Assembly: GCA_023443145.1 (NCBI GenBank)
Contig: JAEZVS010000062.1
Span: 1 to 7,951 of the forward strand
DNA from: Bacillota bacterium
Lineage (GTDB): Bacteria > Bacillota > Peptococcia > Peptococcales > Peptococcaceae
Length of the DNA: 7,951 nt
Direction of reading: 5' to 3'
Shown here: piece by piece, positions 1 to 5,705 of the stretch
How the letters are laid out: every line of letters begins with the position of its first letter
How positions within the stretch are numbered: position 1 is the stretch's first letter
The notes under the pieces: model-generated
Seen by the model: the letters and a program-made list of their open reading frames with translations, nothing else
The model's database searches: none
Told to the model about the DNA's origin: nothing
Position numbers and translations under genes: made by a program

Positions 1-297
1 ATCTCTTCTTTCTGCGCCATCTACATCTGGACGATGATCATCATCGCTCAGCTGGCTTATCGCAAACAGATCGGCCCGCAAGGCGTGGATAAACTTCTCT
101 TCAAAATGCCGCTTTATCCCATCTCCAACTACATCACATTGGCTGTTTTGGCCTTCATTATGGTCGTCATGGCTCTGAACCCCGACACACGTATTGCTGT
201 GTATGTCGGTGTGATATGGATGGCGCTCTTAATTGCTTCTTATTACATCACGGGTCAACACAAACGTGAACCGATGAAATTTTTAAGCAGCAAGTAA
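1..297 (+). CDS. Amino-acid permease (APC superfamily), C-terminal 98 residues, 5' end outside window
   Basis: The open frame runs from the first base to a TAA at 295-297, so the true start lies upstream. The visible protein has three hydrophobic helices: about residues 1-17, 44-62 and 67-84. They are joined by a basic loop (AYRKQ) and a FKMPLYP segment, and the tail is short and polar. As I recall them, the end of helix 10, the KMPLYP loop and the ALNPDTRIAVYVGVIW segment (the DTR triplet before the last helix) match the D-serine/D-alanine/glycine permease group (CycA, AapA). Related GABA or aromatic permeases fit less well. The inferred role is proton-coupled uptake of small neutral amino acids across the cytoplasmic membrane. 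Substrate-determining helices 1, 3, 6 and 8 lie outside the window, so specificity is only a guess. A strong terminator follows 35 bases after the stop, so this is the last gene of its transcript. Family assignment is confident; substrate is not. Confidence 0.82.
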   Translation: MSSFCAIYIWTMIIIAQLAYRKQIGPQGVDKLLFKMPLYPISNYITLAVLAFIMVVMALNPDTRIAVYVGVIWMALLIASYYITGQHKREPMKFLSSK

Positions 298-331
298 TCC
301 ATTAAGAAAAAAATAACAATTAACTGTGCCG

Positions 332-357
332 AACCGCCGTTTAACGGCGGTTTTTTT
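332..357 (+). terminator. Intrinsic terminator of the permease gene
   Basis: An 8-bp perfect stem (AACCGCCG, 332-339, with CGGCGGTT, 345-352) encloses a 5-base loop. The run of T at 351-357 overlaps the end of the stem. It lies 35 bases after the permease stop and points in the same direction. The opposite strand lacks an equivalent T-run, so it should act only rightward. Confidence 0.9.
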
Positions 358-377
358 GCGCCGTCTTTTCCGCGCAT

Positions 378-408
378 AAAAAAAGCCATCCGTCCGAAGA
401 CCGATGGC
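378..408 (-). terminator. Terminator of the tRNA-Gln gene
   Basis: Read on the minus strand, GCCATCGGTC and GACGGATGGC (408-399 and 394-385) pair with a single internal G-G mismatch around a UUCG tetraloop closed by C-G. Seven T residues follow (384-378). It begins 4 bases after the mature 3' end of the tRNA, so the transcript carries a single tRNA. Confidence 0.88.
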
Positions 409-412
409 CTGA

Positions 413-484
413 CAGGGGTAATAGGATTCGAACCTATGAATGCGAGATTCAGAGTCTCGTGCCTTACCGCTTGGCGATACCCCT
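413..484 (-). tRNA. tRNA-Gln, anticodon CUG
   Basis: On the minus strand a complete 72-base cloverleaf can be folded. The acceptor arms are AGGGGTA (484-478) and TACCCCT (420-414), with discriminator G at 413. The D-arm contains AAGCGGTAAGGC. The anticodon stem is CGAGA/TCTCG around loop CTCTGAA, and the T-arm is ATAGG-TTCGAAT-CCTAT. The anticodon CTG occupies 452-450 and reads CAG codons. The overall pattern (TATCGCCAAGCGGTAAGGCA, then CATTC before the T-arm) is that of bacterial tRNA-Gln. The 3' CCA is not encoded: the next bases are TCA, so a CCA-adding enzyme must complete it. It sits alone, with its own promoter and terminator, convergent with the permease and divergent from the symporter. 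Confidence 0.96.
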
Positions 485-491
485 CTATGAC

Positions 492-527
492 AAATGTAAT
501 TATAACAAGGCTGTAAAGTCTGTGCAA
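492..527 (-). promoter_or_regulatory. Sigma-A promoter of tRNA-Gln
   Basis: On the minus strand TTGCAC (527-522) is followed, after exactly 17 bases, by a consensus TATAAT (504-499). The start point would be near 492, about 8 bases before the tRNA 5' end. The T-rich tract upstream on the plus strand (531-545) reads as an A-rich stretch here and could serve as an UP element. Confidence 0.87.
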
Positions 528-545
528 GGGCTTTTTTGCTTTTTG

Positions 546-574
546 TTGCGTCTCTGCGACCGATAGGATATAAT
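546..574 (+). promoter_or_regulatory. Sigma-A promoter of the proline symporter gene
   Basis: TTGCGT (546-551), a 17-base spacer and a consensus TATAAT (569-574) give a start near 581. That leaves a leader of about 25 bases before the GTG at 606. The -35 box lies back to back with the tRNA-Gln -35 box, 18 bases away. Confidence 0.85.
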
Positions 575-605
575 ACTTCCAAATGACTAATTGGGAGTGA
601 TGTGC

Positions 606-2165
606 GTGCACGATCATATTCAAATTGCTGTTGCCATGAGCATTTATATTGCCGTGCTTATTTGGATTGGTGTGTATTTTGCCGGCCGAGCCAGCCAGAG
701 CAGTGAGTCCTATTTTTTAGGCGGACGAAGTTTAGGGCCTCTGGTCACGGCTATGAGCGCGGAAGCGTCAGACATGAGCGGCTGGCTTCTCATGGGCTTG
801 CCCGGTGTGGCCTATTGGATGGGCCTTTCCAATGCCTTTTGGACGGCCTTGGGCCTGGGCGTTGGAACGTACATAAATTGGCTCATTGTGGCCAAACGTC
901 TGCGCGTATATTCTCATCTGGCCGGTGACGCCATCACCGTTCCGGATTATATGAGCAATCGCTTTCAGGAAAAACGCCCCATTATAAAAGTGGTGGCGGC
1001 CTTGGTGATTCTTATCTTCTTTACCGTCTATGCGGCCAGCTGCTTTGTGACCATCGGCAAGCTTTTTTCCACCATCTTCGACCTGCCCTATATGCCTATG
1101 ATGATCATCGGCGCGGCCTTTGTCATCTTTTACACCGTTGTGGGCGGTTTTTTAGCGGAGAGCGTGGCAGACACCCTGCAAGGTTTCATTATGTTTTTTG
1201 CGCTCTCTACGGTGATGACTCTGTGCGTTACCCACGTCGGCGGACTGGAGCAAGCCTTGGAAAATGCCCGCAAAATCCCCGGTTTTTTTGAATTCTTTAT
1301 GACCGCCAACCCCACCGTAGAGGCCGGCGGCGTCCAAACCTTAGTGAATGGCGTGCCCCAATTCGGCACCCCCAATCCCTTCGGCTTTTTGGTGGTGCTT
1401 TCCACCTTATCCTGGGGCCTGGGTTATTTTGGCGTACCCCAGGTGCTTTTGCGCTTTATGGCCATTCGCGATAAAAAAGAAATTGCGCTGTCTCGTCGCA
1501 TTGCAACCGTCTGGGTCTTTATCTCTCTCTTTGCGGCAGTGGCCATCGGCCTGCTGGGCCGTATGATTTACCCGGCTGCACTGCATACCGCCAGCGAAGC
1601 GGAAAGCATTTTCATACTGTTAAGCACCTCTATGGTGCCTCCTCTTTTGGCAGGCTTTATTATGGCCGGCATTTTGGCCGCCACCGCCAGTTCATCCGAC
1701 TCTTATTTGCTGATTTCCGCATCGGCAGTGGCTAAAAATATTTACCAGGGCGTGCTCAAAAAAGATGCAGGCGAACGTGAGGTGCTGCGTCTGTCCCGTT
1801 TGGTGCTTTTGGCTGTGGCGCTGGTGGCCATGATTTTGGCTTCCGACCAAAACAGCGTCATTTTTAATATTGTTTCTTTTGCCTGGGCAGGTTTTGGCGC
1901 TTCCATCGGACCTGTGGTGCTCCTTTCTCTTTTCTGGCGCCGCATGACAGGCCGCGGTGCTTTGACAGGCATGGTGGTCGGCGGCATAACGGTCGTCGTT
2001 TGGCGCATGTTGCTGGCCCCTATGGGCGGTGTTTTCGCCATCTACGAACTCTTACCGGGCTTTGTCTTTGCCGTGCTCGCCATTGTGTTGGTGAGCCTTA
2101 CCGAACCGCCTTCCGATGAAGTGACGCAAGTATTTGACCGGTATCAGCGCGACTTGCATAAATAA
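606..2165 (+). CDS. putP: Sodium/proline symporter (SSS family, PutP-like)
   Basis: The 519-residue integral membrane protein is predicted to import L-proline with Na+, for nutrition or osmoprotection. The start is taken as GTG 606 because GGGAG (593-597) lies 8 bases upstream. ATG 600 is only 2 bases from that site, and TTG 591 precedes it. Family signatures are clear: FLGGRSLGPLVTAMSAEAS then DMSGWLLMGLPG (about residues 38-67), INWLIVAKRLR, VGGFLAES, WGLGYFGVPQVLLRFMA, and ILAATASSS. By alignment with E. coli PutP, sodium-site residues are present: A54 and M57 in helix 2, A359, S362 and S363 in helix 9 (S363 replaces the usual Thr). E53 replaces the Gly of E. coli, which I believe is common in clostridial homologues. 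Length is close to the family norm (about 490-510), the excess being a hydrophilic loop around residues 235-255. Homologues such as OpuE transport the same substrate, so nutritional and osmotic roles cannot be separated. The gene is monocistronic, between its own promoter and terminator; no proline dehydrogenase gene is nearby. Confidence 0.93.
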   Translation: MHDHIQIAVAMSIYIAVLIWIGVYFAGRASQSSESYFLGGRSLGPLVTAMSAEASDMSGWLLMGLPGVAYWMGLSNAFWTALGLGVGTYINWLIVAKRLRVYSHLAGDAITVPDYMSNRFQEKRPIIKVVAALVILIFFTVYAASCFVTIGKLFSTIFDLPYMPMMIIGAAFVIFYTVVGGFLAESVADTLQGFIMFFALSTVMTLCVTHVGGLEQALENARKIPGFFEFFMTANPTVEAGGVQTLVNGVPQFGTPNPFGFLVVLSTLSWGLGYFGVPQVLLRFMAIRDKKEIALSRRIATVWVFISLFAAVAIGLLGRMIYPAALHTASEAESIFILLSTSMVPPLLAGFIMAGILAATASSSDSYLLISASAVAKNIYQGVLKKDAGEREVLRLSRLVLLAVALVAMILASDQNSVIFNIVSFAWAGFGASIGPVVLLSLFWRRMTGRGALTGMVVGGITVVVWRMLLAPMGGVFAIYELLPGFVFAVLAIVLVSLTEPPSDEVTQVFDRYQRDLHK

Positions 2166-2170
2166 TGTTT

Positions 2171-2198
2171 TGGCACGTCGTGACGACGTGCCATTTTT
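2171..2198 (+). terminator. Terminator of the proline symporter gene
   Basis: A perfect 10-bp stem (TGGCACGTCG with CGACGTGCCA) encloses a 3-base TGA loop and is followed by five T residues (2194-2198). It starts 6 bases after the stop codon. Confidence 0.92.
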
Positions 2199-2231
2199 AT
2201 ATGACAATCATCATAAATGGCGGCACGGACG

Positions 2232-2260
2232 TTGACAACGCCATATTCTTATGGTATATT
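2232..2260 (+). promoter_or_regulatory. Sigma-A promoter of the GntR/ABC operon (extended -10)
   Basis: A consensus TTGACA (2232-2237) is followed, after 17 bases, by TATATT (2255-2260), preceded by the TGn element of an extended -10 (2252-2254). Transcription would begin near 2267, giving a leader of about 45 bases. So strong a promoter in front of an autoregulator suggests repression under normal growth. Confidence 0.85.
2241..2254 (+). promoter_or_regulatory. Candidate operator: inverted repeat between -35 and -10
   Basis: CCATA-TTCT-TATGG is a perfect 5-bp inverted repeat occupying most of the promoter spacer, so a bound dimer would block RNA polymerase. It lies directly upstream of a GntR-type regulator gene. 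Autorepression at this site is an inference from position and symmetry. The sequence is not a proven YtrA-family operator. Confidence 0.45.
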
Positions 2261-2311
2261 TATTGTACTATGAACACAGAACAAAAACAATCCGGGATGA
2301 GGTGAGTAGAT

Positions 2312-2689
2312 GTGGCTCATGTATTTGACAACAACACCCCTATATATTTACAATTACAACATATTTTCGAGAAGAAAATTGTCTCAGGAGATCTGCGCCC
2401 CGGCGATCAGATGCCCACTGTGCGGGAAATAGCTGTCCAATACGGCGTCAATCCCAATACCGTGCAGCGTGCCCTGACCGAGTTGGAAAGAGAAGGGTTG
2501 GCTTTTTCCCGACGCACCAGCGGACGTTTCATTACCGAAGACGATGACGTCATCAAACAAAAACGTCACCATTTGGCACAACAGCTGATGGCCGCCTTTA
2601 TATCGAATATGACAGCCTTCGGCTATACTTTTGACGAATTGGTTTTAGAGTTAAAAACCAACTGGAGGGATGAGCATGGCAATGATTGA
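2312..2689 (+). CDS. GntR-family transcriptional regulator, YtrA subfamily
   Basis: This 125-residue protein is a probable repressor of its own operon. The start is GTG 2312, with GAGGTGA (2299-2305) 6 bases upstream. ATG 2310 is in another frame. The N-terminus carries the YtrA-type opening (TPIYLQLQHIFEKKIVSGDL, residues 9-28). The GntR winged helix-turn-helix follows: LRPGDQMPTVREIA (28-41), YGVNPNTVQRALTELEREGL (44-63) and the wing RRTSGRFIT (67-75). The tail of about 50 residues is helical and too short for a ligand-binding domain of FadR, HutC or MocR type. That size is typical of YtrA proteins, which in Bacillota control adjacent ABC transporters. The last 14 bases overlap the ATPase gene, so the two are translationally coupled. 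The inducer is unknown; wall-active antibiotics are the family precedent. Confidence 0.92.
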   Translation: MAHVFDNNTPIYLQLQHIFEKKIVSGDLRPGDQMPTVREIAVQYGVNPNTVQRALTELEREGLAFSRRTSGRFITEDDDVIKQKRHHLAQQLMAAFISNMTAFGYTFDELVLELKTNWRDEHGND

Positions 2690-3371
2690 CGTAGCAAATC
2701 TGACAAAGGTCTATCGCAAAAAGAAATGTGCCTTAAAAGACATCACTCTGTCCTTGGATACCGGCAATGTGGTGGGTCTTTTCGGCCCCAACGGCAGCGG
2801 CAAATCAACTTTTTTTAAAATTTTAGCCGGTTTGGAGACCATCTACAGCGGCAGCGTATCCATTGATGGCGGCCCTGTCGGGTTACGCTCCAAAGAAATG
2901 GTTTCTTATATGTCGGAGCATTTTTATTTGCACAATCATTATACGGCAAAAAAAGCCATTCGCCTCTATGATGATTTTTATGCGGATTTTAATATGGAAA
3001 GGGCCTATGAGCTTCTGGAAAATTTCCAATTGCCGGCCACCACATCGATCAAAAGCTTCTCCAAAGGTATGATGGAAAAACTGCACGTGCTCTTAACCAT
3101 CAGCCGTGATGCACGGGTCTACCTTTTAGATGAGCCTTTAGGCGGCATCGATCCGGCCACACGGCAAGAGATTTTAATGGAGCTGGTGCGGCGCTATCGT
3201 CCGGAATCTCTCACCATCGTCACCACGCATATGATCACCGAAATGGAAAGCATTTTTGACCATGCCCTATATCTGCGCGACGGGCAATTGGTGCTGGAAG
3301 GCTCCGCCGAAGATTTGCGCCTGCAACGTGGCAAAAGTTTAAATGAACTCTTTTTGGAGGTGTGTCGCTAA
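2676..3371 (+). CDS. ABC transporter ATP-binding protein (ABC-2 type, YtrB-like)
   Basis: This 231-residue cytoplasmic ATPase is predicted to power the membrane subunit encoded immediately downstream. The start is ATG 2676, 7 bases after GGAGG (2664-2668); the in-frame ATG 2670 is only 1 base from that site. Visible motifs are Walker A GPNGSGKS (37-44, K43), an ABC signature in the shortened form FSKGM (128-132), Walker B VYLLDEP (D152, catalytic E153), D-loop GGIDPATR, and the switch histidine H185 in TTHMITEME. The Q-loop position appears to be glutamate (E81 in YMSEH) instead of glutamine. The SKGM signature fits the CcmA/YtrB branch, which pairs with ABC-2 permeases. One ATPase and one dissimilar membrane gene imply an ATPase homodimer. 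Export of, or protection against, a wall-active compound is plausible, but the substrate is not shown by the sequence. Confidence 0.92.
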   Translation: MAMIDVANLTKVYRKKKCALKDITLSLDTGNVVGLFGPNGSGKSTFFKILAGLETIYSGSVSIDGGPVGLRSKEMVSYMSEHFYLHNHYTAKKAIRLYDDFYADFNMERAYELLENFQLPATTSIKSFSKGMMEKLHVLLTISRDARVYLLDEPLGGIDPATRQEILMELVRRYRPESLTIVTTHMITEMESIFDHALYLRDGQLVLEGSAEDLRLQRGKSLNELFLEVCR

Positions 3372-4216
3372 TGCAAACGTTATTTAAATATGATTTCCGT
3401 GCCACAGCGCGCTATTTGACACCCCTCTATTTATTTGATGCCATCATCCTCATCGTTGCGTTTGCATTGTGGTCTTTCGATTTGACGCAACAGAATTTAA
3501 TATCCACCGTTTTCAGCTTTTTATTCGCCATAAGCATTGCCCTCACGGCACTTGTCCCTTTTTTGGTGCTGCTCATGCTCTACTATGAACGCATGCACGG
3601 AAACTACGCCAGTCTTACGCATTCTTTTCCGTTGCCATCCGGTCAAAAACTGGACAGTCAAATTTGGAATTTTTTTGTATGGTCTGTCTTGACCACATTG
3701 ATTTTCACCGTTCAGATCGGTGTGCTGATCTGGGGACGCACCAACATTTCACTTGATCAAATCAATGAGTTCGTAGGACACGTCTTAAATTATTTAAATC
3801 TCTCTTATTGGGGATTGAGCGCCCTGGTGGCCCTGATGCTGATCATGTGCATTGCCTTCATTTTCATGGAGGCCATTCAATATTTTGGGCTCATCACTTT
3901 ATCCGTGCGTCTGTTCACCACACGCCACGTGCTCGTTGGTTTTATCTTTCTCTACATTCTTTTGACTATTTTTACATTGATATCGAGCTACGCTCTTTAT
4001 CTGCTCTTCCCGTATTATTTCTCCATTGATTTGTCCGCACACCATTTGGCCGTATCTTGGTTTGTCTCCGGAGATCATTTTAGCTATTTTGAAATTCTGT
4101 CACATGAGTCTTATTTTAATGTGCCCTGGGTCTCTCTCTGCACCGGCGTGTTGACAACGGCGGCATTCTATGCCCTCACCCGCTATCTGCTCTCCAAAAA
4201 GGTTTCGATCAAATAA
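3371..4216 (+). CDS. ABC-2 type transporter membrane subunit
   Basis: This 281-residue membrane protein has six strongly hydrophobic segments: about residues 18-38, 46-69, 98-121, 147-172, 185-211 and 251-267. I chose ATG 3371, which shares one base with the stop of the ATPase gene (TAATG), with GGAGG (3356-3360) 10 bases upstream. GTG 3362 is too close to that site. After helix 2 comes YYERMHGNYASLTHSFPLP, the cytoplasmic segment seen in many ABC-2 permeases of YtrC/YhaP type, which likely contacts the ATPase. There is no large extracellular domain, no lipoprotein signal and no FtsX/MacB-type domain, unlike the full B. subtilis ytr operon; this is a minimal regulator-ATPase-permease version. 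Primary sequence is poorly conserved in such subunits, so the call rests on topology and context. It is the last gene of the operon; a terminator follows. Confidence 0.87.
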   Translation: MQTLFKYDFRATARYLTPLYLFDAIILIVAFALWSFDLTQQNLISTVFSFLFAISIALTALVPFLVLLMLYYERMHGNYASLTHSFPLPSGQKLDSQIWNFFVWSVLTTLIFTVQIGVLIWGRTNISLDQINEFVGHVLNYLNLSYWGLSALVALMLIMCIAFIFMEAIQYFGLITLSVRLFTTRHVLVGFIFLYILLTIFTLISSYALYLLFPYYFSIDLSAHHLAVSWFVSGDHFSYFEILSHESYFNVPWVSLCTGVLTTAAFYALTRYLLSKKVSIK

Positions 4217-4257
4217 TCGGATATTGCGAAGCCGTTCCAAAATTCTTATAAACGCCG

Positions 4258-4290
4258 TACACGACAGCCATATGCTGTCGTGTATTTTTT
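4258..4290 (+). terminator. Terminator of the GntR/ABC operon
   Basis: A perfect 11-bp stem (4258-4268 with 4274-4284; core ACACGACAGC) encloses a 5-base loop and is followed by six T residues (4285-4290). It begins 41 bases after the permease stop. The rest of the gap to alr holds only the alr promoter and ribosome binding site. Confidence 0.92.
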
Positions 4291-4336
4291 AATGGAATTT
4301 TATAAATAATTCCAATCAATCAGAGAACGCCCTCTG

Positions 4337-4345
4337 TGCTATACT
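4337..4345 (+). promoter_or_regulatory. Extended -10 promoter of alr
   Basis: TGC directly before TATACT (4340-4345) is an extended -10 element. The hexamer 17 bases upstream (CAATCA, 4317-4322) is a poor -35, so the promoter probably depends on the TGn contact. Transcription would begin near 4352, leaving a leader of about 26 bases. The block TCTGTGCTATA (4333-4343) recurs exactly at the promoter of the next gene. Confidence 0.7.
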
Positions 4346-4377
4346 GAACACATCAAAGCTCGAAGGAGGATTCACCG

Positions 4378-5550
4378 ATGAATGATTTATCTCTCACTCG
4401 CCCGGTATGGGAAGAAGTTTATTTGGACGCCTTTGCCCACAATATGCGCACCATTCGCGCACATGTTGATGCCCGCTGCTTGATGACCGCCGTCGTCAAA
4501 GCCAATGCCTATGGTCATGGGGCCAAAAAAGTGGCGCCTGTCTTATTGGCAAACGGCGCCGATCGTCTGGCTGTGGCCACCTTGGAAGAAGCATTGGAGC
4601 TGCGTCAATCCGGTATATCTGCGCCCATTCTCGTTTTAGGCGCCAGCGAATCTGCACGTGCCCGCGAAATTGTGGCCCACGACATTCATCAAACCGTCTT
4701 CACTTATGCATTTGCCAAAGCTCTGTCTGACGAAGCCGTTCATCAAAATAAAGATGCCCGTATTCACATTAAAGTGGACAGCGGCATGGGACGCATCGGC
4801 TTTTTACCCGTTGAGGAATCGCTGGATGAAATTGCTCGCATCTTCCAGCTGCCCCATCTGATTTTCGAAGGCCTTTACAGTCATTTTTCCACCGCCGACG
4901 AAGCTGACAAGGCCTACAGCCAAGAACAATTCCGTCGCTACAACGTCATTCGCGACGGCTTGGCGGCCCGCGGCCTCACCCCCAATGTGGCCCATATTGC
5001 CAACAGTGCCGCCATCATTGATCTGCCCGACTATCATCTGGATATGGTGCGCGCCGGTGTCATCCTTTACGGAGAAATGCCGTCTGACGAAGTCCAAAAA
5101 AATGTGTTGGCTCTGAAACCCACCATGACCTTAAAGGCCCGCATCACCAATGTCAAATGGCTGGAAGACCATGAAGCCGTCAGCTACGGCCGCAAATTCT
5201 ACACGGAAGGCCGGCGCAAAATCGCCACCTTGCCCATCGGTTATGCCGACGGCTACACGAGATTGTTGTCCAACAAAGCGGATATACTCGTTGGCGGCCG
5301 GCGTTGCCCCATCGTCGGCAACGTGTGCATGGATCAATGCATGATCGATGTGACCGACGTGGCCGACGTACACATTGGCGATGAAGCGGTTCTTATTGGC
5401 CGTCAGGGTGATGAAGCTGTAACCGCAGCAGAACTGGCTAAGATCCTGGGCACCATCAATTATGAAGTCCTTTGCATGCCCCATCGTCGCATTCCTCGTG
5501 TTTATATGGAAGAGGGACAGATTTTAGATATTGTTGACGAACTCCTTTAA
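4378..5550 (+). CDS. alr: Alanine racemase
   Basis: This 390-residue PLP enzyme interconverts L- and D-alanine in the cytoplasm and supplies D-Ala for peptidoglycan precursors. The start is ATG 4378, 8 bases after a perfect AAGGAGG (4363-4369). The PLP-binding lysine is K41 in AVVKANAYGHG, within the N-terminal TIM barrel. R139 in GMGRIGF is the residue that tunes the PLP pyridine nitrogen. The second catalytic base is Y270 in VSYGRKF of the C-terminal beta domain, followed by LPIGYADGY, then GNVCMDQCMIDVT (substrate pocket) and a C-terminal CMPHRRIPRVY. Length and motif order are those of fold-type III alanine racemases. VanT-type serine racemases are larger and carry a membrane domain, which is absent. 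Some relatives act on other small amino acids, so strict alanine specificity is assumed from family. It has its own promoter and terminator. Confidence 0.96.
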   Translation: MNDLSLTRPVWEEVYLDAFAHNMRTIRAHVDARCLMTAVVKANAYGHGAKKVAPVLLANGADRLAVATLEEALELRQSGISAPILVLGASESARAREIVAHDIHQTVFTYAFAKALSDEAVHQNKDARIHIKVDSGMGRIGFLPVEESLDEIARIFQLPHLIFEGLYSHFSTADEADKAYSQEQFRRYNVIRDGLAARGLTPNVAHIANSAAIIDLPDYHLDMVRAGVILYGEMPSDEVQKNVLALKPTMTLKARITNVKWLEDHEAVSYGRKFYTEGRRKIATLPIGYADGYTRLLSNKADILVGGRRCPIVGNVCMDQCMIDVTDVADVHIGDEAVLIGRQGDEAVTAAELAKILGTINYEVLCMPHRRIPRVYMEEGQILDIVDELL

Positions 5551-5565
5551 GGAATACGAGCAGAA

Positions 5566-5601
5566 ACAAAACGCGCATCCGTGTAAGGATGCGCGTTTTG
5601 T
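5566..5601 (+). terminator. Terminator of alr, overlapping the next promoter
   Basis: A perfect 15-bp stem (5566-5580 with 5587-5601; core ACGCGCATCC) encloses a 6-base loop. The A/T run (AAAA paired with TTTT) lies at the base of the stem, so termination would use TTTTGTCTGT. The hairpin is symmetric and may also stop leftward transcription. Its last bases (TTGT, 5598-5601) also form part of the -35 box of the following gene. Confidence 0.82.
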
Positions 5602-5626
5602 CTGTCATTCGAATCTGTGCTATAAT
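5598..5626 (+). promoter_or_regulatory. Sigma-A promoter of the ATP-grasp ligase gene (extended -10)
   Basis: TTGTCT (5598-5603), a 17-base spacer and a consensus TATAAT (5621-5626) with an extended TGC (5618-5620) give a start near 5633. The -35 box overlaps the 3' arm of the alr terminator. The leader of about 73 bases has no obvious hairpin or riboswitch. Confidence 0.85.
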
Positions 5627-5705
5627 GGGCCCATCTCAAATGCAGAAGACATCTCGCAAATACGGTTAATCGGCCGTTCATCACCGTCATCAGGAAGGAA
5701 TCCAC

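Noticed and set aside
591..605. Longer start for the proline symporter at TTG 591 or ATG 600
   Set aside because: TTG 591 would place the GGGAG ribosome binding site inside the gene, and ATG 600 is only 2 bases from it; GTG 606 has proper spacing.
255..623. Minus-strand open frames (also 283-582) across the permease/symporter gap
   Set aside because: They run through two terminators, the tRNA-Gln gene and both promoters, have no ribosome binding site, and their translation resembles no protein.
1742..2041. Minus-strand frames inside the symporter gene (also 1130-1405)
   Set aside because: They are antisense shadows of a gene with strong family conservation and have no initiation signals.
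5640..5669. Nine-codon leader frame (ATG to TAA) in the ligase mRNA, a possible attenuation peptide
   Set aside because: It has no ribosome binding site, no run of regulatory codons and no terminator hairpin after it.
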